From Dillenia suffruticosa (Eukaryota; Streptophyta; Magnoliopsida; Dilleniales; Dilleniaceae): a stretch of DNA of 64,000 bases. The notes beneath the pieces were generated by a model, which searched no databases, was not told the DNA's origin, and worked only from the letters and a program-made list of their open reading frames with translations. Shown here one piece after another: positions 1 through 12,020 of the stretch. Each line of letters begins with the position of its first letter. Within the stretch, counting starts at the first letter, position 1. A program made the translations under genes and the position numbers. Location: positions 9,067,001-9,131,000 of the forward strand of contig JAVTVX010000027.1 of the NCBI GenBank assembly GCA_033439265.1, read 5' to 3'.

Positions 1-967
1 GATGTAAAAATAAGAACGGAAGATTAACATAAAAATGCCGATATAATTTTATTTGCATTAAAACTCCTGACAAACATTAAAAAAAAAAAAAAAAGAACCA
101 TTCGACCTTCATCGCTGCAAGAGTGAATTTTCTTGAATTAACATTATTATTATTATTATTATATAACAAAAATAGTATAATAGTTAAAAACTTTAATTTA
201 CTTGAATTAACCTTATTATTATCTTTAATTGGCATCACTACACTGTTAAATTCTTGCGCATGACAACTCACGGATTATCATCTATTCAAATGTTTGATGA
301 AAACGTTAAAAATCTAGTTTAAAATCTAGGATGTACAAAGGGTCCCCAATGTTAGTGCAGGCAAAAGCTAAAGCTTATATTATTGCCTTATGTCGGCACT
401 CAACATTGTTAAGCGAGTTTATTGTCAAGATCGCTTATCGAATTAGAAGTAGACATGTGAGTAAATGTTGTATATTTTTTCAGATAAATGTTTTAAATAT
501 TTAAGAACATGAAATCCCAAATAATATTTGTGTAGAGAAAAATAATTTTATTAAGACATTAATTCCTTTTTCAGCTAGTGGGTTTTGTTCAAAAAAAATA
601 TATTAGAATATTTATAATGAAATGTTATCCTTGTTCAATTGGTATTAATTATTTTAAAAGCTTAAGTTTGTACACAGGCATATTGTCACGTCCCAAATCC
701 ACCCCCTCATTGGGGATTCATTAGTGATGACTATCCGTCTCTTGCTATGGCTTAGCTACTTATATGGGTAATATAGTTCATACCAAAATAACATTTCTTT
801 TTTTATTTTAATCACTATATATATTATAAAGGTTTTCTATATATATAGAGTAACGGAAGGATTATAATTTTTTGGGCCACTTTTGTCTGAAACAAATATA
901 TTACAACAAAAGACATCACTCCATAATATAGTTATTATATACTTCTTTATCTTGGCTTCCTTCAAAG

Positions 968-1002
<35 letters not shown>

Positions 1003-1300
1003 GTGAGTTTGACAACTTAGTGAGATTCGTGTGTGCATGTGTGAAAAACTCTATATAGTGTTGCAATTACTTGATTCAAAGAATTTGAGACTTATTCAAC
1101 CGAATTGTCCTGCTTTCATCTTGTTCTAACCATTTTAAAGCAAGAGACGTAAATCACCGGAGAAACGTCAAAGAAAAAGTAAACATTTTTTATATATTAA
1201 TAATACAACTCTGTTCAGATACAAACTCATAACAACAATATCTCACTGCTTTTTTTCTTTTAACTAAACTCCATAATCTGGTTTATTTACTGAGCCTTTG
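1..1300. other. AT-rich intergenic DNA, no gene seen
   Basis: There are homopolymer runs and TAT/TA microsatellites (about 145-162 and 970-990) and no reading frame with a recognisable protein. I see no RNA gene or complete transposon here. Confidence 0.6.
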
Positions 1301-2210
1301 CTCGGTACTCGTTCATTTCTCCTTGTTTCATTCTCCGGCGATTCTCAAATTACTCTTCTATAATCTTTGAGAACCATTTCGTACTTTGCTTTTTCGTATT
1401 CCAACGATATGTTTTTTCTAATTAGTTCATCAACTTCACTTTCATATCTAGCCTTTCTATTTTCTAACAACAAGTTCTCTTCCCAATCAATCTATCCACT
1501 TCTGCTACTGTTTAACTATAGTACTTTTTCAAATATTCATCCTATTTTTCTTGACAATCAAAATTTTCTTTTAGTGCAAATGTATCCATCTCATACACAT
1601 ATTCTAATACAGCTAAATTTTCTTTATATCTATTATTTTCATGACAGGTTTCGAATAGTAGTCGTTTTTCTAACTTGTTTTCCCTTCTAGCTTCATTTAA
1701 TTGTTACCAAAGATAGTTATATGTTTGTTGGCTATGATCTAATACCTGTCGTAATTCATCTATCGCCGTATTTTTTCTTACATTAGAAGATTCAACGACT
1801 TCTGACTCTTCATCATTGTCCTTTATTATGATATATGGAATATCATTATTTTCCTCAACAGCACTCTTTTCAGAAGGATTTTCTTCTATTGAAAATTGAT
1901 CTCTTTCCGGATCTATTGTTACAAAATTTTTAACAATATTAGAAAATTTGTTGACGCAGAATTTCAATTTCACTATTCGGAATTTTTATGAATGAACAAA
2001 ATTCATCTATAATAAACAAAACTCTGCCAATAATATACATCCTTTCTAAATTTGAGACTGAAATAGATGTGACCATTAGGTTTAAGCGAAATGTTCTAAG
2101 TTACGTTCAAACGATACAAAATGATTTGTCACTTAGATATGAATTTCAAAACATGACGGGTGCGCTTATGAATCTTAAAAAACAAATTTTGAGGATATTA
2201 TGAGGTTTGA
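1300..2210 (-). other. Possible decayed coding relic, unrecognised
   Basis: On the minus strand 1704-1973 reads as an acidic 89-residue peptide rich in Glu, Asp, Asn and Ser, and patches of plausible protein continue on both sides. Codon use is very AT-rich. I do not recognise the family. It may be a decayed repeat-derived or host reading frame, or an open stretch by chance. No promoter or splice structure is evident. Confidence 0.2.
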
Positions 2211-4339
2211 AGATTTGTTAAGGCATCATTTTTCCCACATTAAATCCATTACCTTATAAAATCTCTCTTTTATTCAGTGACCATTTGTTTAAAAGAGAAT
2301 TATATTACATTTTTTTTTTGTTTTCATCACCGTCATTTAAACATATATTTTAATTAATTTAATTTAAATATTTATAAAAACTCTATTTAAAATAGACAAC
2401 TATTTCAGTGTAATATTTTTCATTGATAATTTAATTTTTTTTTTTTTTGACAGAATAGCAATAGAAGCAAAAGGATGTATAAGAAAACATGGGCAAAGCC
2501 TAACTAGATCCGATTCGCCATCGTTCAAGACTTTTATTTCTCTAATTTTAGTTAGCTGCTTAGGTTTGTTTTCCATTGCTATTCAATTACGACTCGATAT
2601 CGAATAAGGGGAAACGAGCTGTTTTTCATAAAAGGACGGTTTGAAGACGAAGTGAAATCCTAAATATTACTAGTCAAAATAACATGCCCACGACTCCATT
2701 TTTATTGAGTCAAAACATCTTTACCACAATCAAAAATCCTAAACAGGAGGATGGACACGTTTTTCACATCGAATGGAACATCATTATTTATTAACATGAC
2801 ACATACAACATCAGTGTTTGATTTCATGTGACAGGCCCCATCATAATGTTAGTGACGAAAAAAAATGAATTATTACTTTTTAAAAAATTTGAATATACAA
2901 TTATATATTAAAATTCAAAAATTTAATTATGAATTTGATGCAAAGCATAGAAATTTGATTTTTTAACTTTTTTCATTTAATCTTAGATGGGGAAAAGAGA
3001 TCTTAGCTCATTCAATGCAATGGGGTTTGTTACTCAATCAATACAAATAGTGTTCAATAAAGAAATAGAGGAACAGCAGTTTATTTTTCTTTCATTTTTA
3101 TTTTTATTTTTTAATTTTCTCTCTCATTGTATGCTACTTGAAATACTTATCCAAATAAAAAACTATTCACCGAATAATTTAAAATAATATTTTCTCAATT
3201 TTTTATAAAATATCTATATCGGTTAATTACATAAAAGCAGAACAAATTCGATTTGAATCGAATTAATTTATTAAGAATAAAATTATTTCGATATCTATTT
3301 TTTTATATATAAAATTTAAATTTAAAATTTTATTTAAAATATATTAATGTTCGGTCGGTTACCGGATCAATCGGTCGGATCCAGGTTTGCAACATTGGAG
3401 GGCCCTGCGTCATGCGTGATATTGAGCGGATATTGAATAATTAGTGAAGAAAAGCCGTTTTCTCACTTGATTGAAGAATGCCCAAATTTCAATAGTCGAA
3501 GCAGATGCCCCTGGAGAATTATTTAATCGATCGGACGTGTAGACGGGGTATTCTTTTACCAAAATACCCTTGGTGCATTTTATGGAATACAAGATATATA
3601 TATATATAGGATATTTTTAGCAACATAAGTAAATTTATATTTTGTGAGGAGTACATTTAGATAAAGACTCCAAATATTTAAAGTTTAAATTTCAAAATTT
3701 TAAAATGACGTCACTGTTGTGCACAATAGAGACAATCTGGTACAAATGTGGTGGTAGCATAGACAAATTTAACAATAGTCACTTGTTAAAATGACAATAA
3801 TCTATACAATACTTAGATTAAGTGCTTGCAAGTACAGCAAAGAGGAACCTTAACAAAGCCAAATTGGGAAGGAAATAGTTGTAATATAAACAAAAATCAA
3901 GTTACATACCTGCAAGTAAATGTAGAACAAAAAGGGATTCCCAAAACCAAGAAGAGAAACTAGGCTACAGAGGGAAACCCATCAAGAAAGGCAACTCAAT
4001 CAAGCAAACAAGGATACCCAAAGCTTGGAAAGGATACCAAACTAAGAAATACCTAACCAATGGAGAGTTATTGGATAAGAGTACTAAATTTTTTAATTAA
4101 ATTTAAAATTTAAAAATAAAAAAAAAAATATATATATATATATATATATTTAAAGTAAATTTTTTTAAAAAAATATCTAAGATGTGTCTCCAAATCCCCT
4201 CTCAAAAACTCCATCTTAACCGCCAACCCTTATCAACATAGTTTAAGGGCAATTTTGTCCGTATAAATTGCCAACTTTTAAAAATATAATATATTTGTAA
4301 GTAAAGGATCACCTTTCCAACCCCCTGCCCACCTACCAA
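2211..4339. other. AT-rich intergenic DNA with one gene relic
   Basis: Mostly AT-rich DNA. A LigB exon-1 relic starts at 2751 (listed separately). A small GC-richer patch at 3350-3400 has repeated cggtcgg-like motifs. A (TA)n run lies near 4128-4150. Nothing else could be identified. Confidence 0.5.
2751..2790 (+). pseudogene. LigB exon-1 relic (third copy?)
   Basis: From the ATG at 2751, 18 of 20 bases equal the first 20 coding bases of LigB copy 2 (28308) and the reading starts M-D-T-F-F. Similarity weakens after about 33 bases. The metal-ligand His of the ISHGSP motif is Asn here. No exon 2 or exon 3 remnant is visible before 5582. The orientation matches the two intact genes. Inference: a very decayed third member of the cluster; a chance match is unlikely but not excluded. 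Confidence 0.4.
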
Positions 4340-5464
4340 GAGTCATGTACCAAAATAACCCAAAAAAAAAAAAAATTTTAAAACAACCCCATCTAAAAAA
4401 TATTTTCCCAAATAACCCAAATTTATCGGGAGTTGGAGACGCGACACACTGTGTCGCGTCTTCAACCCGTGACAACCCAGAGAGAGAGAGAGGAGAGAGA
4501 GAGAGGAGTCCGCGGGGGGAGGGAGAGAGGGGAGGAGAGCGGCGGGGGGTCCGCCGGGGGGAGGGGGCTGGCGGCGGGCGGCGAAGGGGGGAAGGAGAGA
4601 GAGAGGGAGGGCCAGGGGGGGCGGAGGGGGGAGGGAGAGAGAGAGGCAGGGCCGCGGGGGGGTGGAGGGGGGAAGGAGAGAGAGGGGAGGGGGCTGGCGA
4701 CGGAGGGGGAAAGGAGAGAGAGAGGGAGGGCCGAGGGGGGGCGGAGGGCCGCGGGGGGCGGAGGGGGAGGAGAGCCGCTGTGTCTCTCTCCTCCCCCCTC
4801 CGCCCCCCGCGGCCCTCCCTCTCTCTCTCCCTCCCCCCTCCGCCCCCGCTGTGTCTCTCTCCTCCCCCCTCCGTCCCCCGCGGCCCTCCCTCTCTCTCTC
4901 TCCCTCCCCCCTCCGCCTCTCTCCCTCCCCCCTCCGCCCCCGCTGTGTCTCTCTCCTCCCCCCTCCTCCCCCCGCGGCCCTCCCTCTCTCTCTCCCTCCC
5001 CCCTCCGCCCCCCCGCGGCCCTCCCTCTCTCTCTTCTTCCCCCCTCTGCCGCCCGCCGCCAGCCCCCTCCCCTCTCTCTCTCCTTCCCCCTCCGCCCCCC
5101 CCCCCCCCGGCGGCCCTCCCTCTCTCCCTCCCTCCCCCCTCCGCCCCCCCCCCCCCGCGGCCCTCCCTCTCTCTCTCCTCCCCCCCCTCCGCCGCCCGCT
5201 GCCCGCCGCCCGCCGCCAGCCCCCTCCCCCCGGCGGACCCCCCGCCGCTCTCCTCTCCTCTCTCCCTCCCCCCGCGGACTCCTCTCTCTCTCTTCACTCT
5301 CTCTCTCTCTCCTCTCTCTCTCTGGGTTGTTGCGGGTTGAAGACGTGACACAGTGTGTCGCGTCTCCAACTCCCGATAAATTTGGGTTATTTAAGAAAAT
5401 ATTTTTCAGGTGGGGTTGTTTTAAAAAATATATTTTTTTTTTAGGTTATTTTGGTAGGTGACTC
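4340..5464. mobile_element. GC-rich fold-back (MULE-like) TIR element FB1
   Basis: Long terminal inverted repeats of about 130-150 bp run inward from GAGTCA..TACCAAAATAACCC (left) and from its complement (right end near 5464). Both contain a palindromic ACACTGTGTCGCGTCTTCAAC-like block. The element is flanked by the direct repeat CACCTACCAA (4330-4339 and 5465-5474), a 9-11 bp target duplication. The core continues as a large imperfect inverted repeat: the left arm is purine/G-rich (4490-4785), the right arm is pyrimidine/C-rich (4790-5320) with internal ~70-bp repeats. No transposase is present. TIR length and duplication size suggest Mutator-like or Foldback. Long Arg/Gly/Pro/Ser frames on both strands are by-products of base composition. 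Confidence 0.8.
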
Positions 5465-5487
5465 CACCTACCAAACCCACGAGCCCT

Positions 5488-5494
5488 TTTATAT
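5488..5494 (+). promoter_or_regulatory. Possible TATA box of LigB copy 1
   Basis: A TTTATAT stretch lies about 90 bp before the ATG at 5582, a usual distance for a plant TATA box plus leader. It is only about 24 bp downstream of the FB1 end, so the upstream promoter has been replaced or displaced by that element. Position and motif only. Confidence 0.35.
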
Positions 5495-5581
5495 CGGCTA
5501 ACAAAAGAAAGAGGCTAACATTCGAAACACACGTAAGAAAACGAGAATCTTGACAAATCAAACATAGGAAGCGTGAAGAAG

Positions 5582-8500
5582 ATGGATACCTTCTTCATAT
5601 CGCACGGATCGCCGATGATGTCGATTGACGAAACGGTGCCGGCGAGGAATTTCTTGCAAGCGTGGCAGCAAAGTGTTTGGACCCAAAAACCCAAATCCAT
5701 TCTCATTATCTCCGGCCATTGGGACACCGATGTTCCTACTGTCAATCTCGTCCGACACAACGATACTATCTACGATTTCTATAACTTCCCCAAACCCATG
5801 TACCAGGTTTTCCTTTTCTCTCTGTTCCCATTTTAATCTTGGATTTATTTTCACAAATTTGGTCCCTCTATTCACTTTTCCGATTACTTGATTTTTTTTT
5901 CACTATTTCTATTTTTATATATTTTATTTTAGTAAATTATTTGATGCCCACAAGAAGAATCATCGTGGTCTGTGAAATTTGAAGTTGAGTTGATTTATAG
6001 TATTCTAAAACAAAATAATAATAATCATATTGTTCTTCAATTCTTAGAACTAGAGAGAATTTTTTGAAGCTTCTCATCTCAAATAATCAAAATTAAGAAG
6101 TCAACCATTGGAAACGATCTGTTCACGGGTCTGAAACCGGAGGTTCCAAGCCCAGGTCCTGTTCCGTTCGCGGTTCAATGGTTCCAATGCATTTCCGGTT
6201 CCCATTCATAAAGGGAGAATCGGGCCAGGAAATTCCGGTCCGATCAGTGCCGAGCGGTTCCAGTTTGGTTTATAGCCGAGCCGCCCGGTTGACCGGTCTA
6301 CATGGAAGTAGGAATAAAATTGTCTCTCTATTTTTATTACAGCTACGTTCTTTTATAGGTTGTGAAGCAAGAAAAGTTTAACAAAGAGTGAAAAAGAAAA
6401 AAGAAAAACTCAATGATAAATTTGCAATAATTGAATAATATCTATTTATATGAGTAGTGATTATAAATTTCTCTATTTATTGGTATGGACAGTTTAATAA
6501 TAAGTTTAATTTATAGTTATGTGAAAAAAGCTTAGTCTAACTAAATAAAATTTAAGAGTTACAGTATAAATTTTTTTAAAAATAGCAGTTCAAGTTATAA
6601 TGATTATGATTTATTTATTAATAATATAATATATTTATCGTATAGTTTTAAATTTACTAATCTTCTATTAAATAAAAAGAATCGATTAATGGTGCTCCCA
6701 CTAATTGCATTCTAGACAATTACTGGGCTTCGACTTGTGGCTTATGGAAGGTTTCTATCTATCTCTATTATTCCATAAGCCAGAAGAGGAAATTGCCTCA
6801 CAGGAAAACCCCTAACCCCTCCGCCAAACTTCAGTCATGAGGACAGGTTTAACTTCCTATTGGGTTGTGTTTTTTCATATTTTAATATTTTGAAATACTT
6901 TTTTAGAAATTTGTAAAAAATGAAAGAAGGTAATTTTATTTTTTTGATGGCAGAGATTAGTTGCTCATTTCATGATTCAATAAAATGTATAGTAAATTGA
7001 CTGCATATTTATTCTCTTATAGCATGCAAAGGATATTGAGGGCAAACTTTATATATTTTGTGAGTGTTCACGTAGACTTCTCAGTTACTCCCTCCGCCCA
7101 AATATGTCCCTCATTGATGAACTTGGTGTAATATTTTGTTAGTCGAAGAAAATACATAAATGTCTTTTAATCACAGACCTTTAACTTTGCAGTAATATGT
7201 TGTTGGATTCGGCCCTTATCTCAACTAAATTTGTATCTCATAATTTCTATAGTGAGAACCCAAATATGCGATGTCCTAACATCTTTTTAAATACTATCAG
7301 AAATAATTGATCTGTGATCAGGCCTCCAAGTCAAGGTTCGGTAAAGGGATTTATAATTTATGGAGGCTTTTGCTTCAGCAATTGAGAAAACTCTCATAAT
7401 CTTAAGCTTTGGCCACTTGTTAGCTCTAATGTAGGCATGTAATCATAATTGATAAAAATGGAAATAGCATGTTTGAACAGTTCAAATATGTGTTTTCCAG
7501 GTCATTTTGATAAAGAAATACGAATGTCATGTAATTTAGTCAAGTGAAGCTTCTATAGTTTATCTCAACCACTTGATGTCGGTAAATTGGAAACTGATGT
7601 CAAGTTGCTAAACAATTTGGAAATGCCGTTGGTACAAATTAGAAAAATGGCCAAATTGGAAACAGATTTTTATTTATAAGAGTTCCAATTCATTAATCGT
7701 ATTGTTGGCATTTCTTTTGACCTGTTCAATGAGGCTGATATGGTTTTAGAAGACAATGTTGCTACAGCTTTGTGTGGCATGAAAATATGGGCAGGCTGTG
7801 ATGCCTCATGCTTTCAAAATGATCCAGAAATGTTCTTTAATGGACTAGATACTTATTTTTTTTGGGGGGGGGGGGGATGAGGGACTGGGAGGATATGGCT
7901 TTCCATCTTTATATATAAACCATGTGATATAGATAATTGTATGCAAAATGTTTTGTACAAGACTTGCATGTTAATTTTTGAACCTGTCTTCATCATAATC
8001 AGTTAGCATAATTTGTTGAGTTGAGATTGCCACTCAAGCTCTTCTTGCTGCGCTGGATAAGATTAAATTTATATCCGTTAGTACCCATTTCTTTGTGATT
8101 CTTTTGTCTTTCCAGCTCAAATATCCAGCTCCAGGGGCTCCGGAATTGGGGAAAAGAGTGGTAGAGTTGCTCAAGGAATCTGGTTTCAAACATGTTAAAG
8201 AAGATAAAAAGCGTGGTCTTGACCATGGTGCATGGGTCCCACTAATGTTCATGTACCCTGAAGCTAATATTCCAGTGTGTCAGCTCTCCATTCAGTTAAG
8301 CGGTGATGGAACTTATCACTATAATTTGGGCAAGGCGTTAGCCCCACTTAGAGAGGAAGGGGTTCTCATCATTGGGTCCGGAAGTGCAACTCACAACTTG
8401 AGGATGATTGGACCGAACAATGCTAAACCTCCTTCTTGGGCCTCAGAGTTTATTGACTGGCTGAATAAAGCTATCCTTGAGGGAAGGTAATTTCTACCCT

Positions 8501-9975
8501 AATAATTCATAATATACTTTTACATTATTTATCCTCCAACTAAGAATGTCGACCATGGGAGGCAGGGGCAGGGTAGGAGGGCAGCTAAAAGTCTTAGCAG
8601 TAACCTTAAATACTGTTAAAATCTTGTAGAGTGTTGTTTGCTCCTGAAAAAATTTAACCTTCGACCGTCCACCCCTGCATGTTGTATTTCGCTTTCCCCC
8701 CATCTAATATAAATTTCTAGTTTCCCAAAGTCAGTTGTAAATCTTTTATAAGATTTGCTTCCTACATGCATGTTGATATATTGCATAATGTCACTTATTG
8801 AATCCTTTGTCATCTTGGCATGAAGCCTAGGTTTTATGTCCTTAAACCTCTCAGTTGTCACTAAATATTAACAAACTTTGGCCTACTTGAGAATCCAAGA
8901 TGTTGGATTTGAAATGATTAAGCTAGTTATAATCAAACCAAAATGACGGTCACTTTCCATATTGAGCCATGATATTCCATTTTTCAAGAAGATCGGAAAG
9001 CTTAAAAAAAAGGTGAATTCTATTTTGAAGAATTATTTTTACCTTCTCCTAGTGAGATTATTTTAACCCCACCTTGCCTAGATCCCTTTGCTAATTTTTT
9101 ATTCTCCTTTTTCTATAGACTTTAGGTCATCTAAGGAATTGAAAAGAAAAGATTGTGCTGATTGTGGGTGATCTCTGTGATAGTGTCTTCCATAATATCC
9201 TATGAATTCCCTTTGATTGGATGTAATTCTTTCAGATTATTTTTTTGTGGTTAATTCTACTGCAATATCAGCAGTTGGTTATTATCATTTGATGAGTTAT
9301 TTTTTTAATTTGTTTTCCACATTTTATGCTATCAACAGTTTTCATTGTCTAAAATGTATTGAAGTCCATGTATGCTACTTATCCATAAACGACAGCTAGC
9401 CTTCTCTTCTTCTTCAAAGAGAATGCCTTCACATGTATAAGCTTGTCTGTGCTTAACCTCCTCCTGGAACAATTCAGAAGTCCCATATGTGCAAAATTGT
9501 CATTTCATACTCTGTTATGTCTTTCCGTGTACAAAATAGATGTCAAGTAACTAATGGCAAATGGGCATGTGAGCCATCTGTTGGCCTTTTTCTTTCTTTC
9601 TTTCTTTCTTTCTTTTTTTTTTTTTCCTTTTTTCATGTGATCGTTCTACATGTTCTTCAGGATATACTTCTTTTCATCCTTCCCATTTAGTTTTGTATGG
9701 AGCTCAATGCTAAAAAATTTCCTTTTGTTGTGGGGAAAAGGAAAGATTTAATGTAGGCATGTAAATTGTTGTTGTCTTGCAGATATGAAGATGTGAATCA
9801 CTACGAGGAGAGGACACCACATGCTAAACTAGCTCATCCATGGCCGGATCATTTCTACCCGTTGCATGTAGCAATGGGTGCCGCAGGAGAGAATGCAAAG
9901 GCGAAACTCATTCACAACAGTTGGACCAATGGTACTCTTTCTTATGCCTCTTACCAGTTCACACCTGCTGCCTGA
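5582..9975 (+). CDS. LIGB: LigB/DOPA 4,5-dioxygenase extradiol-like, copy 1
   Basis: A three-exon gene (5582-5806, 8116-8486, 9783-9975) with GT-AG introns and phases 0 and 2 encodes 262 residues, full length for the plant family. The class III extradiol ring-cleavage (LigB) domain spans the protein. Visible family motifs are SHGSP (His8), SGHWDTD (His46), LDHGAWVPL (His112), SGSATHNL (His168) and [10 protein letters not shown] (His227). By family knowledge, conserved His residues of this kind bind the non-haem iron that opens catechol rings. The start is the ATG at 5582, because the family begins [11 protein letters not shown]. The HNLR signature is the form seen in LigB genes outside betalain synthesis, so pigment formation cannot be assumed. 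Intron 1 (2309 bp) and intron 2 (1296 bp) hold repeat remnants. No lesion is visible. The natural substrate is unknown. Confidence 0.93.
6118..6305. repeat. GGTTCC-rich patch in LigB1 intron 1
   Basis: A GC-rich island in an AT-rich intron carries many copies of GGTTCC/CCGGT-like words on both strands. Such clusters are common near the ends of plant hAT elements. No terminal repeats or target duplication could be placed, so the class assignment is weak. Confidence 0.3.
7086..7125 (+). repeat. Stowaway-like MITE end remnant
   Basis: TACTCCCTCCGCCCAAATAT at 7086 resembles the terminal repeat of Stowaway (Tc1/mariner) MITEs, which start CTCCCTCCGTCC after a TA target. No matching right end was found in the intron, so this is a truncated relic at best. 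Confidence 0.35.
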
Positions 9976-10890
9976 TCCGTGTACAACTAACATTTCTATG
10001 GTGGGGTAACATTATCCTGCGAAAATAAGTGGTGTCATCACAATTTATATGTTAATGAGTTGAGTTCAATTGAGAAAGTTTATTGCTCACATTCTTCTAT
10101 ATTTGTGAGGAGACACTTTTACTTGGGAGAATGGTTGGTGTGGTTTTGGTTTTAGCTTTGCCTTTTGATCTCTCCCCTTGTTAGGAAAGACGAGAATTTT
10201 ACATTCCGTTAAAATTCGTGAGAACTTGGAGATAAGAAACTCTTTCCAGTTTGTTCGACATTCTTTGTTATAATTTTTAGAACTCAATCAAAATTGGAGT
10301 TGTTAAAAGTACCCAAAACAAGGTTTGCATCTGAGTATGTATTATTGAGGAGGCTTGTAGATTGAGGGGATGCTCCTGCTCTTGCGTCAACAATTTGCTA
10401 TTGCTCTGGGGTATAGCAGCAGCCCAACTTGATACGACAACGGATGCTATTGTCAAATAATGACATCATTACAACCTAATTTCCTATAGGTTTTCTCCGA
10501 ACCTATGAGTGATCAACATAGGTTTTATGCCACCCCCTTCATAACCATCAAAAGAAAATTCATAAAATACACGGCCAGGATAAACTTTTTTATTTTTCTT
10601 TATTTATATAGGAATACTCGAATTCAAATTATTTAAGAACAAATTAATTGTGTCAATTGAATTATAATTTATTGACTACAACGATAAACTTTGACGGTGA
10701 AATCATTTGTAACTACAGAAATTAGTGAATAGTATAAACTCTTTTAGAATGAAAATATAATTTTTGAAATTATAATTATTACTTTTAAAGGTCTCGTATG
10801 AATTCGAACTTGATTTTAATATTATTTCAAGGCCTACTAGAATACCCACGAATATTTCGGAATAATAATAAAAATTTAGTTATTTTTTAA
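9976..10890. other. LigB1 3' flank, no gene seen
   Basis: It contains the 3' UTR of LigB copy 1 and then AT-rich DNA. No reading frame with recognisable protein and no repeat with clear ends. Confidence 0.5.
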
Positions 10891-10897
10891 TTACCAT

Positions 10898-11510
10898 AAA
10901 AAACTAAGTAAGCAGAGGGATGAGGAGATCTCCTGGCTGCGCGGTGCTTGGGCTCTGAAGGAGAGGGAGATTGAAGTGGATAGGGCAGCCAAGGCTGCCT
11001 TGCATGATAAAAATGAGGAGGTGGAGTGTTTGAAGGCTGACCTAGAGTTTGCACTTATATAGTGTGACACAGCCATCGTGGAGGTTGAGAGGTTGGAAGC
11101 TACAGAGAAAGGTCTTGAAGTAAGACTACAAGCTATGGAGAAGCTAGCAGAGGGGCGAGAGGAGAAAATAATTGAGTTTGAATAAATATAAGAGGGCCGC
11201 TGAGAAGCTACAGCAAGCCAAAGCTACTATCCACCGATCTGGGTTGGAGGAGAACTCAATAATGGTTACTGGTGGTGCTGGTTTCAAGGCTGATGCAAGT
11301 TCTCATGGTGCCGCTCTCTGAGCTAATTTCGAATTTCTGTGACAAAAGACTCTACCTCCTCCTCCACCTCCTTCATCCTTGTCCCTTTGTGCTTCGCTCT
11401 TTTCCTCTTCCTTTGTTATATTCTGTTTTGTGTACTTCGCCTCAGTTTATACGGGTCTCCTCCTTTTTGCTGTATGCATAATATTTGAATGAATGAATAA
11501 AGATTTCTAG
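10898..11510 (+). pseudogene. Broken coiled-coil reading frame with 3' UTR-like tail
   Basis: One frame from 10901 reads as a highly charged heptad-like protein (KLSKQRDEEISWLRGAW, then EREIEVDRAAKAAL, later VEVERLEATEKGLEVRLQAM), typical of a coiled coil. It is broken. A polypyrimidine tract, T-rich DNA and an AATAAA (11497-11502) follow, like a plant 3' UTR. Base composition is more balanced than the flanks. Plants have many repeat-associated coiled-coil proteins of this look; I cannot name the family. Confidence 0.45.
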
Positions 11511-11639
11511 TAATCTCATCTTCTTGTGTCTTCTTGTCTCAATTACATTCTTGTTGCATTACCGATAGAAAGACTTAGGCATTGAATTGTCTTTAGGTGC
11601 ATTATAGCCTAGAGAGGGTTTTAGAACCCTTTTAGGTGT

Positions 11640-12020
11640 TGAAGCTAAGAGAAAAGGAGTCAGATTTTGTTTGCATGCTAGGATCTATAGAGCCAAGAAG
11701 TAATGAATGATGTCCTGTGAAGGCCACCATGAGAATTGAACTTAGAGTGGGGGTGCTAGGACTCATATAAGTTACAAAACCGAGAGAGTGGGCCGCATCT
11801 AGTGTTAGGACCTGTATGATGATACGTTTAAGGCATAGAGTCGGAACCATATGAAGCATAGAGCCACAAGAGTGGGCCGTGTCTAGCAGGTCGGGTGTTA
11901 AAACCCATTGATGACACATTTAAGGTGTAAAACTGAGAGAAAGTGTGTAAAAGCCATATGAGACATAGAGTCAAGAAAGTATGCCCCGTCTACTTGGTTG
12001 AGCGTTAGGACTCATATGAT
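11640..12020. repeat. Degenerate ~105-bp tandem repeat
   Basis: Three to four imperfect units contain GAGTGGGCCG-TCTAG, GTTAGGAC-CATATGATGACA and CATATGA-ACATAGAGYC. Units begin near 11680, 11780, 11865 and 11960. The array leads straight into the GTCGAC-type array. Confidence 0.6.

Noticed and set aside
4278-5461. Four long overlapping open frames on both strands rich in Arg, Gly, Glu, Pro, Ser and Leu
   Set aside because: They lie in the GC-rich inverted-repeat core of FB1. AT-rich stop codons are simply absent, both strands are open at once, and the peptides are low complexity.
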